Origin: JAGQZY01 sp964588335
GTDB lineage: Bacteria > Bdellovibrionota > Bdellovibrionia > Bdellovibrionales > JAGQZY01
Length of the DNA: 64,000 nucleotides
Assembly: GCA_964588335.1 (NCBI GenBank)
Contig: CAZPOV010000006.1
Span: 100,389 to 164,388 of the forward strand
Reading direction: 5' to 3'
The notes below the pieces were generated by a model. That model had not been told where the DNA came from. It did not search any database and was given only the letters and a program-made list of their open reading frames with translations. Positions within the stretch are counted from its first letter, which is position 1. Every line of letters starts with the position of its first letter. Positions 51,430 through 61,596 of the stretch are shown in pieces. Both the position numbers and the translations under genes were made by a program.

Positions 51430-52671
51430 CTAGACTTTGACGGCTTCTGAACCGAGCATAAAAAGACTGAGGTTATCAGGATCCAACTTTTCTTCGATAT
51501 AATGCATCACCGAATCGACATTGACTTTATCTATGTCGGCGATCACTTGGTCCACCGAACGGTACTCCCCGAACACCATCTCATTAACAGCAATCGAGTT
51601 CATTCGGTTATCAATATCTTCAGAGCCGATGACAATTTGGCCTTTGGCTTGAGTTTTATAAAGATCAACCTCGGTTTTTGAAAGTCCTTGCTTTCGCAGC
51701 TGCTTCAACTCTGTTCGAATCAAATCAACAACTTCAGGAATGTTTTTACGTTCCGTGCCAGCGTAAATGGTTTGAATACCGGTGTCGGTAAAAGTGTTCA
51801 GCATACTGAAAATGGAGTAAACCAAGCCTCTTTCTTCACGCACACTTTGGTAAAGTTTTGACGTCATACCACCACCTAAAGCGGTGTTAACAACAAAGCC
51901 ATTAAAACGGTTTTCATCACTATACGAACAAGCCGGAAATCCTACGATCAGATGAAACTGCTCACAATCTTTTTGATAAAAATCATTGATAACGGTATTT
52001 GGTGGCGTTACCAGGGCTGGTTTTGCCTGGGGAGCTTTCCACTTTTTTGCCGCCAGATGGTCTTCAACACTTTTCACCAACGAATCGTGATCGACGCTTC
52101 CAGCGGCAGTAATAATAATGTTACTGGGATGAAAATGCTGGTCATAGTAGGCTTGTATATCAGCAATGGTTAAGGCCCCCACCGATTCCTGGGTTCCTAA
52201 AATGGGATATCCTAAGCCGTTGTTGGGAAAGATTTTTTCGTAATAAAGATCGTAAACATACTCTTCCAAATCATCGGCAGCCATTAGGATTTCTTGCTCG
52301 ACCACACCTTTTTCGCGAACAAACTCCCCTTCGTCAAATTTAGCGAAGGCAATCAGTTGCGAAAGAACATCGATACTCAAGTCCAAGTCTTCTTTTAAAG
52401 AGGTGGTATGAAAGCAGGTATGCTCGCGGGCGGTAAACGCGTTAATGTCGCCACCCTTAGCCTCCATCCGCATAGCCAGTTCTAAAGCATTGTATTTTTC
52501 GGTCCTTTTAAAAACCATATGCTCAAGAAGATGCGAGATACCAATTTGTCTGGGAATTTCAAAGCGAGCGCCCGAGGCCACCCAAAACCCGGTGACCACA
52601 CAGCGCGAGTCAGAATGGTGCTCGGACAAAACCCGAACACCATTTTCAAGCACAGTTTTTTTAAACTTCAT
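51430..52671 (-). CDS. M16-family zinc protease (processing-peptidase type)
   Basis: A 413-residue single-chain M16 peptidase. The inverted zinc motif HLLEH (47-51) with the downstream Glu in the REKGVVEQEI segment is intact, so it should be catalytic. No signal peptide, so cytoplasmic. It shares one base with the pnp stop codon (TAATG), placing it in the pnp operon as in many bacteria (for example Bacillus mlpA/ymxG order). Its substrates are unknown. Confidence 0.93.
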   Translation of the reverse strand: MKFKKTVLENGVRVLSEHHSDSRCVVTGFWVASGARFEIPRQIGISHLLEHMVFKRTEKYNALELAMRMEAKGGDINAFTAREHTCFHTTSLKEDLDLSIDVLSQLIAFAKFDEGEFVREKGVVEQEILMAADDLEEYVYDLYYEKIFPNNGLGYPILGTQESVGALTIADIQAYYDQHFHPSNIIITAAGSVDHDSLVKSVEDHLAAKKWKAPQAKPALVTPPNTVINDFYQKDCEQFHLIVGFPACSYSDENRFNGFVVNTALGGGMTSKLYQSVREERGLVYSIFSMLNTFTDTGIQTIYAGTERKNIPEVVDLIRTELKQLRKQGLSKTEVDLYKTQAKGQIVIGSEDIDNRMNSIAVNEMVFGEYRSVDQVIADIDKVNVDSVMHYIEEKLDPDNLSLFMLGSEAVKV

Positions 52672-54767
52672 TAGTTATCAAGCAATGCTTTACGAGAAAG
52701 TTTAATTCGTCCGGCGCGATCAATATCAATCACTTTGACATCGATTTCATCGCCTTCAGAAAGATGATCACTGACGTTACGAATACGCTCGTTGGACACT
52801 TCTGAAATATGCAGAAGACCTTGGGTGTTTGGTAACACCTCAACGAAAGCACCAAAATCAACGATCTTAACGACTTTACCTTTGTAGGTTGCACCCATTT
52901 CGGCCTCAGCACAGATCCCCTCGATCATAGCGATCGCCTTTTTGGTGGCTTCAGGATCGGTCGATGCAATATGAATGCTACCGTCGTCTTCGATATTAAT
53001 TTTAACACCCGTCTCTTCAATGATCCCTTTGATAGTCTTACCGCCGGCACCAATGACTTCACGAACTTTTTCTGGCTTCACTTTGATGGTCTCAATACGA
53101 GGAGCAAATTCAGAGATTTCACCACGTGGCTTATCCATGACTTTTTCCATTTCGTCTAAAATGAACAGACGTCCATCTTTCGCTTGAGTTAAAGCCTGCT
53201 CCATAACGTCAAACGTGATGGAATCAATTTTAATATCCATTTGAATGGCAGAGATCCCTTCCCGGGTTCCAGCCACTTTAAAATCCATATCACCCAAGTG
53301 ATCTTCATCACCAAGAATATCAGTAAGAACCTTGGTTTTTGAACCATCAGAAATCAATCCCATGGCGACACCAGCGACGTTACCTTTTAACGGCACACCG
53401 GCATCCAACATGGCAAGAGTTCCACCACAGACTGTTCCCATTGAAGACGATCCGTTGGACTCAAGAACCTCTCCGACCATTCGGATGGTGTAAGGAAATT
53501 TATCATGATCAGGCAATACGACTTTAAGAGCGCGCTCTGCCAAGTTTCCGTGACCGATTTCGCGACGAGATTGACCACCCATACGACCAGTCTCACCAAC
53601 ACAATAAGGAGGAAAGTTGTAGTGCAAATAGAATCTCTTTTTATAAGAGGCCGCTAAGCTATCAATGGTTTGCTCATCATCGGGTGTACCCAAAGTGATT
53701 GCACCCAAGACTTGAGTCTCACCACGTGTGAAAAGTCCAGAACCGTGAGCGCGTGGAAGAATACCCACTTCACAAGCAATATCACGAACTTTGTTAAGGG
53801 CTCGCCCATCAATGCGCTCTTCTTTGTCTAAAATGTTGGTACGAGCAATTTCGTACTTAAGATCACCGATGATAAGACCAAGGTCTTTTTTACGGGCCTC
53901 TTTCTCATCCTTCGGTTCGATGGTCTCAACAAACATTTCGGTGGCTTCTTTTTTAATAGCCTCGTACTTGTTGTATCGCTCGCCTTTGTCTCGGGTTCCC
54001 AAGGCATCGGCAATTTTCGGTTTCGCAAACTCAGTCACTTTCGCGCGGAAGTCCGAATTCACTTCGTAAGGAACAAACTCTCGCTTTTGAACGTTACCGG
54101 TTTTTTCACGCAACTCGTCTTGAGCATCAAAAATAGGCTTCATTTGCTCGTGGGCAAACTTAAGAGCGCCCAGCATAACGTCTTCGGCCACAAGGTTGGC
54201 TTCACCTTCCACCATCAAAATACCATTGCGTGTTCCTGCAACAATAATTTCAATTTCGGAGTTCTCCAACTGTTCGGGACTTGGATTGGCAACATATTGG
54301 CCATCAACACGACCAACCATAACCGCCGCGGTCGGACCGTTAAAAGGAACATCACTGATGTGGGTCGCACAAGAAGCGCCAATGCTCGCTAAAATTTCAA
54401 CAGGAAAAGTTCCATCGTAAGATAAAATTGTTGCTACCACCTGAGTGTCTTTGTTGTAGCCCGCTGGGAAAGTCGGTCGCAAAGGGCGATCGATAAGGCG
54501 AGCGTTCAAAGTGGCGTCACCCGTAGGACGACCCTCTCGTTTGAAAAAACCACCTGGGATTTTTCCTGAGGCGTACATTTTTTCTGCATATTCAACGGTG
54601 AGTGGAAAGAAATCCATGTCCGAATCTCTTTTTGAGGATACCACTGTTACGAGGACAGTGTTGTTCCCCGCCGTCACAATTACTGATCCATCGGCTTGTT
54701 TTGCCATGCGCCCTGTTTCAATTTCAATGGCCTGGCTGCCCACGGTCATGGTGACTGTTTGTTTCAT
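52671..54767 (-). CDS. pnp: Polyribonucleotide nucleotidyltransferase
   Basis: A 698-residue phosphorolytic 3'-to-5' exoribonuclease. Two RNase PH-like halves are seen (for example GKIPGGFFKREGRP and GRALNKVRDI), then KH (about 565-615, GAGGKTIKGI) and S1 (about 625-695, GAFVEVLPNTQGLLHISE). Length is normal. It follows rpsO by 46 bases, the classic rpsO-pnp pair, where read-through and RNase III control occur in E. coli. Confidence 0.97.
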   Translation of the reverse strand: MKQTVTMTVGSQAIEIETGRMAKQADGSVIVTAGNNTVLVTVVSSKRDSDMDFFPLTVEYAEKMYASGKIPGGFFKREGRPTGDATLNARLIDRPLRPTFPAGYNKDTQVVATILSYDGTFPVEILASIGASCATHISDVPFNGPTAAVMVGRVDGQYVANPSPEQLENSEIEIIVAGTRNGILMVEGEANLVAEDVMLGALKFAHEQMKPIFDAQDELREKTGNVQKREFVPYEVNSDFRAKVTEFAKPKIADALGTRDKGERYNKYEAIKKEATEMFVETIEPKDEKEARKKDLGLIIGDLKYEIARTNILDKEERIDGRALNKVRDIACEVGILPRAHGSGLFTRGETQVLGAITLGTPDDEQTIDSLAASYKKRFYLHYNFPPYCVGETGRMGGQSRREIGHGNLAERALKVVLPDHDKFPYTIRMVGEVLESNGSSSMGTVCGGTLAMLDAGVPLKGNVAGVAMGLISDGSKTKVLTDILGDEDHLGDMDFKVAGTREGISAIQMDIKIDSITFDVMEQALTQAKDGRLFILDEMEKVMDKPRGEISEFAPRIETIKVKPEKVREVIGAGGKTIKGIIEETGVKINIEDDGSIHIASTDPEATKKAIAMIEGICAEAEMGATYKGKVVKIVDFGAFVEVLPNTQGLLHISEVSNERIRNVSDHLSEGDEIDVKVIDIDRAGRIKLSRKALLDN

Positions 54768-54813
54768 TCAAACCTCTCTGTTTTTATTATTTCTTTTCTT
54801 TTTCTTCTTACTA

Positions 54814-55083
54814 TTATTTTCTGATATTCAATTGTTCGATAAGCTTGGTGTAACCATCAAGATCTTTTTTCTTAAGGTAATCAAGAAGCTTTCTTCTTTT
54901 ATTAACCAACTTCACCAATCCACGCTGGCCGTGACGATCTTTCTTGTGGATTTTGAAATGCTCAGTCAAATCCATGATTCGATAAGTAAGCAAAGCAATT
55001 TGAACTTGCGAACTTCCGGTATCCAATTCTTTGTGTTGAAAGTTTTTAATAATTTCTTGTTTTTGCGACTGTAATATAGCCAT
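54814..55083 (-). CDS. rpsO: Ribosomal protein S15
   Basis: An 89-residue small-subunit protein. IALLTYRIMDLTEHFK and KDRHGQRGLVKLVNKRRKLLDYL are diagnostic S15 stretches (the second given here in part). It binds 16S rRNA and often represses its own message. AGGAGAGGA lies before the ATG. It sits between truB and pnp. Confidence 0.97.
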   Translation of the reverse strand: MAILQSQKQEIIKNFQHKELDTGSSQVQIALLTYRIMDLTEHFKIHKKDRHGQRGLVKLVNKRRKLLDYLKKKDLDGYTKLIEQLNIRK

Positions 55084-55194
55084 TATCCTCTCCTTTTTAG
55101 AGTCTAAGAAAACCTCATAATCCGTGCTAATGGCGGCTCGTGATTCGAAGTCTTGTTAAGGCGCTAAATTATGGGAATGACTGCAATTCGTCAA

Positions 55195-56112
55195 TCACTG
55201 ATTGGGGAAAACCCGGCGAATTTTAAAGCCCAAGGGGGGCTCGTGGCTGAGGAGTGAAATAAGCTCTCCTGAGCGTCGGCTCAACACTTTGATGCCCTGT
55301 AAAGGGTTCATCCCCCCGTATTCAAGCTCTAAAAACCGCTCTAATTTTCGAGGAATCTGCCCATTGGAGATCAGTTTCTCATCATAACCCGTCACTTTGA
55401 TCACCGGCCAGCCAGGCAGGGTCTTTTTCAGTGGCACCCAGGCCGAGCATGCGGCCACATCTTCAGGATCCGATTCTAATAAAGTCTCCAGTTCCATAGC
55501 CTCGGTCACTGAATAAGGACTGGAATGGGTTCGATGCAAAGCTTCAAGTGTGGCTCCCACCTTCAGCTTTTTTCCCAAAGCTTTGCCCCAGGCTCGAACA
55601 TAGGCCCCTTTGGTGCAAGAAAACTGCACCTGCACCCGATCCGAGTCCACAGATTCAACCACCAAGTTATCAAATGTCATGGTTCGCATAGGAGGCTTAA
55701 AGTCTTCGCCTTTGCGGGCTTTCTCGTAAAGCTTTTTCCCTTTCACTTTGATGGCTGAATAGATCGGAACCGGCAATTCCAGGGCACCGGTCAAAGACAA
55801 CGCTGCTTCTTTGATGTCCTGGGGATCTAAAAAGGAGGGGTCTTTTTCGGCGATCACTTCTCCCGTGATGTCATCGGTGTCCGTCTCAACACCCAGGCGC
55901 ACCGTGGTGGCATAGGCCTTGTCGCCATTCAAAATAAAGTCGGAAAGTTTGGTGGCTTTTCCCACCAAAAGAACGAGCAATCCAGTGGCCATAGGATCTA
56001 AGGTGCCGGCATGACCAATATCTTTGCGTTGTAAAAAACGACGACAGCGCCCCACCACATCGTGACTGGTCAGTCCTTCTGGCTTATTAACTAGCAGGAG
56101 GCCACTTTCCAT
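55195..56112 (-). CDS. truB: tRNA pseudouridine-55 synthase
   Basis: A 305-residue enzyme. GLLLVNKPEGLTSHD, HAGTLDPMATGLL (containing the catalytic Asp) and YSAIKVKGKKLYEKAR are diagnostic. It shares one base with the rbfA stop (TAATG). A C-terminal PUA-like segment follows about residue 230. It is part of the nusA-infB-rbfA-truB-rpsO-pnp series. Confidence 0.96.
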   Translation of the reverse strand: MESGLLLVNKPEGLTSHDVVGRCRRFLQRKDIGHAGTLDPMATGLLVLLVGKATKLSDFILNGDKAYATTVRLGVETDTDDITGEVIAEKDPSFLDPQDIKEAALSLTGALELPVPIYSAIKVKGKKLYEKARKGEDFKPPMRTMTFDNLVVESVDSDRVQVQFSCTKGAYVRAWGKALGKKLKVGATLEALHRTHSSPYSVTEAMELETLLESDPEDVAACSAWVPLKKTLPGWPVIKVTGYDEKLISNGQIPRKLERFLELEYGGMNPLQGIKVLSRRSGELISLLSHEPPLGFKIRRVFPNQ

Positions 56113-56462
56113 TATGAGTTTGATTTCTCTTCACTGATAGCATCAATTTTCGCCATCATTTTCACACCCTCATCGTTAAAAAATTTAACTTTCGGGCAGA
56201 ATTTCATACGAAATCGACGATTGAAAAGATCTTGAATTTCAGGGGCGTGGGACTGCAGGGCTTCTAAAGTTTCTTCATCCACTTCATCTTTTCCTAAAAC
56301 ACAAACAAAGGCTTTGACGTGGCGAAGATCAGGGCTCACCACCACTTGAGTCAACGACACCAGGTCAGAACTTGAGCCTGACTGCTTTTGAATCAAATAA
56401 GTGGATATCACTTCACGAATTTCTTTTTCTGCTCTTTGCAGACGTCTGCTTTTTTCTGACAT
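56112..56462 (-). CDS. rbfA: Ribosome-binding factor A
   Basis: A 116-residue KH-fold protein needed for 30S maturation at low temperature. RRLQRAEKEIREVISTYL and SPDLRHVKAFVCVLG are typical. I chose ATG 56462, with AGGAAG upstream, instead of the TTG at 56468. It lies 43 bases after infB. Confidence 0.93.
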   Translation of the reverse strand: MSEKSRRLQRAEKEIREVISTYLIQKQSGSSSDLVSLTQVVVSPDLRHVKAFVCVLGKDEVDEETLEALQSHAPEIQDLFNRRFRMKFCPKVKFFNDEGVKMMAKIDAISEEKSNS

Positions 56463-56505
56463 AAACAACTTCCTAAGGTTTTATCCAAAAAAGCGCGACG
56501 GGAAA

Positions 56506-59256
56506 TTAAAGTTCCCGTGCCACTTCTTCTTCAATATAGGCTTCAATTTCATCACCCACTTTGATGTCATTGAAGTTTTCAATTCCGATACCACATTCGT
56601 ACCCGGAGGCGACTTCTTTGGCGTCATCTTTGAAGCGTTTCAAGCTGCTTATTTTTCCTGTGTAAATCACGGTGCCATCACGAACCAAACGCAACAAGGA
56701 GTTACGAGTGATTTTTCCATCAACCACAAACGACCCAGCAATGGTTCCAATTTTCGGAACACTGAAGGTGTCTCGCACTTCGGCGCGACCCATGGCTTTT
56801 TCCACCAAATCAGGATCAAGAAGTCCGGCCATCGCTGCCTTCATTTCATCCATCAGTTTGTAAACAATGGAGTGTGTTTTAATTTCGATTCCACGCTCGC
56901 GAGAGGCGGCTCGAGCCGAGTTGTCGGGGCGCGTGTTAAAACCAATAATAATTCCACCAGCAGTCGCCGCCAAAAGCACGTCGGACTCACTGATTCCACC
57001 AACACCATGGTGAATCACTTTGATCTTCACTTCGTCGGTTGAAATTTTCTCGAACATGCCACGGATGGCTTCACCGGTTCCAGCCACGTCGGTCTTAAGA
57101 ACAACCGGAAGCTCTTTCATATCGCCGGCTTTCACCTTAGAGAAAAGATCTTCAAGATTTTTTGGCGCCTGTTGCGCTTCCACTTGCTCAATGCGTCTGG
57201 CTTCACGACGTTGCTCAGCCACGCGTTCAGCAGTTTTCTCATCTTTACAAGCGTCAAACGGATCTCCAGCTTTTGGAGAGTCTGGCAAACCAATCACTTC
57301 CACAGGATGTGAAGGCCCGGCGGAATCGATCTTTGCTCCGGCTTCATCAAAAAGCTGGCGAACACGGCAAGAAATCTCACCGATAACAACATTTTGACCG
57401 GCTTCCAAAGTTCCATCACGAACCAACAGTGTGGCAACGTTTCCTTTGCCCACTTCGACACGGCTTTCAACCACAATACCAGTGGCTGAACGTTTCGGGT
57501 TGCCTTTCAATTCTAAAACTTCGGCCATGACTGAGACTTGATCGAGAAGCTCATCAACACCTTCGTTCTTCAAGGCTGATACGGGCACACACATGGTGTC
57601 GCCGCCCCAGTCTTCTGGCACAAGCTCATGCTCAGCCAACTGCTGCTTGATTTTATCAGGGTTGGCTCCGGCTTTATCCATTTTGTTCATCGCCACAATA
57701 ATGGGAACACCCGCCGCCTTAGAATGACTGATAGCTTCGATTGTCTGTGGCATAACCCCATCATCAGCCGAGACCACAAGGATCACAATATCTGTTGAAG
57801 AGGCTCCACGGGCCCGCATGGCGGTGAAGGCTTCGTGCCCAGGAGTATCGATAAAAGTGCATTCACCAATGGAAGTTTTCACTCGGTAAGCACCCACGTG
57901 TTGGGTGATTCCACCGGCCTCACCTTCAGCGACTCGCGCTTTTCGAATGGTATCAAGGAGTGTGGTTTTCCCGTGATCGACATGTCCCATAACAGTAACA
58001 ATCGGTGAACGAGGAATCGGTTCCGCATCCAGATCACCGAAGGCCGCAGCTTCAACCAACTCGACATCGGATTTTTGGATGTTCTCAGCTTCATGATCAA
58101 ATTCAGGCACGATCAGCGAAATCGTGTCAAAATCCAATTCTGTATTCATATTGGCCATCACACCGTTTTTCATCAATGACTTGATCAATTGTGGTGCCTT
58201 GATTCCCAACTCGTCAGCCAAATCGGTCACTTTCATAGTGCCGTAAACTTTAACGACTCGCTTGTGAGCTTTCGGAGTGGTAATTTCGGTTTTTTTCATT
58301 TCCGCTGGATTGGCTGCAATTTTCTTCTTTTTGGGTTGAAAAACAACCTCCCGTTTCTTGAATTCTGATGAAACAAATGATGGTGGTGCCTGCTCTTGGT
58401 CTTTCTTCGAAGGACCTGGAACGTTGACCACGCGCTTTCTTTTATCTTTATCTTTACGTCCACTGAAACGATCGGACTCGTCCGGCGTTGGTTGCATAGG
58501 CTGATTGGCCGCAACAAAACCGGGGCGGATATTACGCGTGCTGGTTTTCTGAGGTCTATTATTGTCGCGCTTCTGCTCAACTTTGCTAAGATCCATTTTG
58601 CCGACAATATTGCGGCGTGGACGCTCGGATTTGACTCCACTAACCGGACCACCCTCAGTCATTTTAACTTCGCGCTTACGAGCCGATGGAGCCCCTGACG
58701 AAGAGTCATCGGTGGTCGCTTCTTTGCTTTCCTTCGCCTCTTTCGCTTCAACCGGCGCTGGAGCCGCCTCTTCTGTTTTGGCTTGAACCGGAGGTGTTGT
58801 TTCGGCCACTTTTTCTGGAGCCGCTGGCGTCACTGGTTTGGTTTCCGGTGCGTCCTGAGGAGCAGCCGCTGCTACTTTCTCTTGCTTCGGTTCCTCTTTT
58901 GGAGCTTCGGCTTTTTTACGACGGATGACCGTTTTCTTCTTTTTAGTGGTTTTCTTAGTGGTCGACGCTTTGGTCGCGGCTTTTTTTGTTGTCGCTTTCT
59001 TGGTCGCCTTCTTCTTCGTTGTCTTTTTCTTGGCGGTTTTTTTCTTCGCTGCTTTTTTCTTGGTGGCTTTCTTTTTCTTCTTTTTACCGCCACTGGATTC
59101 TTCGTCTAATTTTGCACGAATCTGGTCCATGTCAGCGGGACTGAGTTCAGCCATATGACTCTTAATGGGAAGGTCCCACTTACGGATCTTGTCCATAAGA
59201 ACCAATGTCTCGATACCAATCTCTTTGGCAAATTCATAAACTTTGGGTTGATCCAA
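56506..59256 (-). CDS. infB: Translation initiation factor IF-2 with lysine-rich N-domain
   Basis: A 916-residue GTPase that brings initiator tRNA to the ribosome. The G domain has GHVDHGKT (424-431), DTPGHEAF, and NKMDKA. Domains II, C1 and C2 follow normally. The N-terminal region is unusual: residues 58-115 are almost entirely Lys, Ala and Thr, resembling a histone H1 tail, followed by an Ala/Pro/Glu-rich linker. A short IF2_N domain is at 1-50 and another around 335-385. It follows nusA by 13 bases. Confidence 0.96.
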   Translation of the reverse strand: MDQPKVYEFAKEIGIETLVLMDKIRKWDLPIKSHMAELSPADMDQIRAKLDEESSGGKKKKKKATKKKAAKKKTAKKKTTKKKATKKATTKKAATKASTTKKTTKKKKTVIRRKKAEAPKEEPKQEKVAAAAPQDAPETKPVTPAAPEKVAETTPPVQAKTEEAAPAPVEAKEAKESKEATTDDSSSGAPSARKREVKMTEGGPVSGVKSERPRRNIVGKMDLSKVEQKRDNNRPQKTSTRNIRPGFVAANQPMQPTPDESDRFSGRKDKDKRKRVVNVPGPSKKDQEQAPPSFVSSEFKKREVVFQPKKKKIAANPAEMKKTEITTPKAHKRVVKVYGTMKVTDLADELGIKAPQLIKSLMKNGVMANMNTELDFDTISLIVPEFDHEAENIQKSDVELVEAAAFGDLDAEPIPRSPIVTVMGHVDHGKTTLLDTIRKARVAEGEAGGITQHVGAYRVKTSIGECTFIDTPGHEAFTAMRARGASSTDIVILVVSADDGVMPQTIEAISHSKAAGVPIIVAMNKMDKAGANPDKIKQQLAEHELVPEDWGGDTMCVPVSALKNEGVDELLDQVSVMAEVLELKGNPKRSATGIVVESRVEVGKGNVATLLVRDGTLEAGQNVVIGEISCRVRQLFDEAGAKIDSAGPSHPVEVIGLPDSPKAGDPFDACKDEKTAERVAEQRREARRIEQVEAQQAPKNLEDLFSKVKAGDMKELPVVLKTDVAGTGEAIRGMFEKISTDEVKIKVIHHGVGGISESDVLLAATAGGIIIGFNTRPDNSARAASRERGIEIKTHSIVYKLMDEMKAAMAGLLDPDLVEKAMGRAEVRDTFSVPKIGTIAGSFVVDGKITRNSLLRLVRDGTVIYTGKISSLKRFKDDAKEVASGYECGIGIENFNDIKVGDEIEAYIEEEVAREL

Positions 59257-59269
59257 ATCTTACTCCCTC

Positions 59270-60841
59270 TTAATCGTCGTTTTTTTCTTCGCTGTTTTCT
59301 TCTGTCGAAGGTTGTTCCGTAGCTTCTTCTTTAGTGGCCGTGTCATCAGTGCTTTCAGCCGCTGAAGCCTCTACTTTTTCATCATCGGTTTGTGTGTCAT
59401 CTTGCGCTTCAACAGCTTCCGACTCCGCGTCTTCCGGCGCAGTCACCGCTGCCGCTCCCGACTCATCCGCCGTTAACGCTGCCATTTGAGCTTTCAACAT
59501 CTGATCCGCCTGACTTTTCGCATCCGAACCGGTGGAAGGAGCGGCCTCAGTCACAGGGGCCTGAGGAATTTCCTTACCTTCATCCTGGTATTTCTGTAAT
59601 AGGTCTTTTGCTTCCTGAATAAGAGCCGCGGCTTTTTCCTCGTCGTCATAACCAGGGATCAATAGAATATCGGCCACATCAGCCTCAGCAATCGATTGGA
59701 ATGACCCAAAACCACTTTGGAAAATGCTTTGCGCCATGGTGTCGGTCATGTTCGGCATCAACATCAAGTTGAAAATCGACTCAGCGGTTCGGGCCGAAGC
59801 ATTGGCCTCAGACATGATATCAATTTTCCAACCTGTCAGTTTGGCAGCCAAACGGACATTCACACCGCGTTTCCCGATCGCCAAACTTAGTTGACTGTCA
59901 GGTACCACGATTTCCATTTCTTTGTTGGCCTCATCCAAAAACACCCGCGAAATTTCGGCTGGCGCTAAGGCATTGCAAGCAAACCGAGTGATGTCTTCAT
60001 CCCACTCGACAATATCAATTTTTTCACCTTTAAGCTCTTGCACCACGTTTTGCACACGAGAACCCTTCATACCGACACAAGCACCCACCGCATCAACGGC
60101 TGAGTCTTTACTGTCGACCGCGATTTTTGCACGCTGACCGGGCTCGCGAGCCGCCGCCATAATTTGTACAATGCCGTCGTAAATTTCAGGGACTTCGATT
60201 TCAAAAAGTTTAACCATATAGTCCGCATGAGCTCTCGACATAACAATTTGCGGGCCCCGGGTGGTTTGACGAACATCCAAAAGATGGCCTTGAATACGAT
60301 CCCCCGGTTTAAAATGCTCACCAGGAATCTGCTCACGATAAGGAATGATGGCCTCTGTTCGGCCTAAATCAACAACGATGGTTCCGCGCTCAATACGACG
60401 GATAATTCCCGAGGCGATTTCACCTTTTCGGCTTTCGAACTCATTAAAGATAATTTCTCTTTCAGCATCACGCACTTTCTGCATGATGATTTGCTTCGCG
60501 GTTTGCGCGGCAATTCGCCCCAGATCCGAAGTGTCCAATTTGATACCGATGGAGTCGTGTAACTGCGCATCCGGATCCAATTCACGGGCTTGCTCCAAAG
60601 TGATTTCAATCTCTTCGTCTTCAAACTCCTCATCCGAAACGACCTCGTTGAACTGATACAATTCAACCTCACCCGACTCTTCGTTATATGTGGCTTCGAT
60701 ATCGCGATAGGTTCCATAAACTTTACGAGCAGCAACCAACATCCCCTGTTTAACAGCGTCAATAATCAGGTCCCTGTCAATTCCCTTGTCTTTACCTACT
60801 TGTTCGATCATTCGGCTCAGATTCGAAAATACATTTTCCAC
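59270..60841 (-). CDS. nusA: Transcription factor NusA with acidic C-terminal tail
   Basis: A 523-residue transcription elongation/termination factor. The N-terminal polymerase-binding domain (1-130), S1 (about 135-200), and two KH domains (about 205-345, including GACVGMKGSRVQNVV and IGKRGVNVRLA) are clear. An HhH-like segment is at about 360-410. Residues after about 425 form a disordered acidic Ala/Glu/Asp tail. It starts four bases after rimP. Confidence 0.96.
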   Translation of the reverse strand: MENVFSNLSRMIEQVGKDKGIDRDLIIDAVKQGMLVAARKVYGTYRDIEATYNEESGEVELYQFNEVVSDEEFEDEEIEITLEQARELDPDAQLHDSIGIKLDTSDLGRIAAQTAKQIIMQKVRDAEREIIFNEFESRKGEIASGIIRRIERGTIVVDLGRTEAIIPYREQIPGEHFKPGDRIQGHLLDVRQTTRGPQIVMSRAHADYMVKLFEIEVPEIYDGIVQIMAAAREPGQRAKIAVDSKDSAVDAVGACVGMKGSRVQNVVQELKGEKIDIVEWDEDITRFACNALAPAEISRVFLDEANKEMEIVVPDSQLSLAIGKRGVNVRLAAKLTGWKIDIMSEANASARTAESIFNLMLMPNMTDTMAQSIFQSGFGSFQSIAEADVADILLIPGYDDEEKAAALIQEAKDLLQKYQDEGKEIPQAPVTEAAPSTGSDAKSQADQMLKAQMAALTADESGAAAVTAPEDAESEAVEAQDDTQTDDEKVEASAAESTDDTATKEEATEQPSTEENSEEKNDD

Positions 60842-60844
60842 GGC

Positions 60845-61402
60845 TTAACCCTTTCTGCCCTTTGGCTTCTTGTTGCTAAAATTATTTTCGAAGGAATAAA
60901 TCACTTTTGCCTTGTGAATATATTGAAGTGGAACTGAAAAAGTCTCTTCCTTCGTTGCGGCATCATCCATGCTAACCACGATTTTATCTTCTTTGGCCTC
61001 GTGTATGAGAACCGTTAACTTCTTTCGTTTTTCATCTTTTTTAGATGAACGAGACTCGACAAATTCGCCCAAACCTTTATTCAGTTGCAGCTGAGCTTTT
61101 TGACCAACCGCTTTTTCAAAATGCCAGGGTTGGGTCAGGCGTCTTTCGAGTCCCGGTGAAGACACCTCTAGGTTGTAAGCGCCTCCGGGTACCAAGTCTT
61201 CTACATCCAAGACCAAATCCAGGCCTCGTGATACCCGTGAACAATCGTCAATCGACACGCCTTCTTCACCGTCTTTATCTATAAAAACCCGCAGAATTCG
61301 ACCTTGGCCTTTGCCCGTTAATTCTAAGTCATAAAGAAAGCAATTCTCTCGCTGAGCAATCTGCTCTGCATGCTCTTTTAACTTTTCGAGCTCTTCTGCC
61401 AT
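60845..61402 (-). CDS. rimP: Ribosome maturation factor RimP
   Basis: A 185-residue 30S assembly factor. I chose ATG 61402, after AGGGA, over a TTG at 61417. DKDGEEGVSIDDCSRVSRGL and YNLEVSSPGLERRL are RimP signatures. The C-terminus is Lys/Gly-rich. It opens the rimP-nusA-infB operon, separated from rimI by a terminator. Confidence 0.94.
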   Translation of the reverse strand: MAEELEKLKEHAEQIAQRENCFLYDLELTGKGQGRILRVFIDKDGEEGVSIDDCSRVSRGLDLVLDVEDLVPGGAYNLEVSSPGLERRLTQPWHFEKAVGQKAQLQLNKGLGEFVESRSSKKDEKRKKLTVLIHEAKEDKIVVSMDDAATKEETFSVPLQYIHKAKVIYSFENNFSNKKPKGRKG

Positions 61403-61481
61403 CGATTCCCTATTCAAGTTTTATAGTTCACTTAGTCTGAGTTCGCCATCAAACCCACAATACGTGCCCTTTGGTTACCAT

Positions 61482-61509
61482 AAAAAAAATAGGCCCACTG
61501 GGCCTATTT
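61482..61509 (-). terminator. Intrinsic terminator after rimI
   Basis: AAATAGGCCC / GGGCCTATTT with an ACT loop forms a ten-base stem. On the minus strand it is followed by eight T, so it should end the surA-like/rimI transcript before the rimP operon. Confidence 0.85.
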
Positions 61510-61596
61510 GTTGGACAATTTAGCAGAGGGAGCTTGCCAACGCAAGTGAAATCAGGTCCTTTTGCCAAATATAAACTATTAAAATAAGAAGGCTTT

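Noticed and set aside
58783..59158. Hydrophobic Phe/Leu-rich plus-strand frames opposite infB
   Set aside because: They are the complement of the Lys-rich IF-2 tract (AAG/AAA read as CTT/TTT) and not genes.
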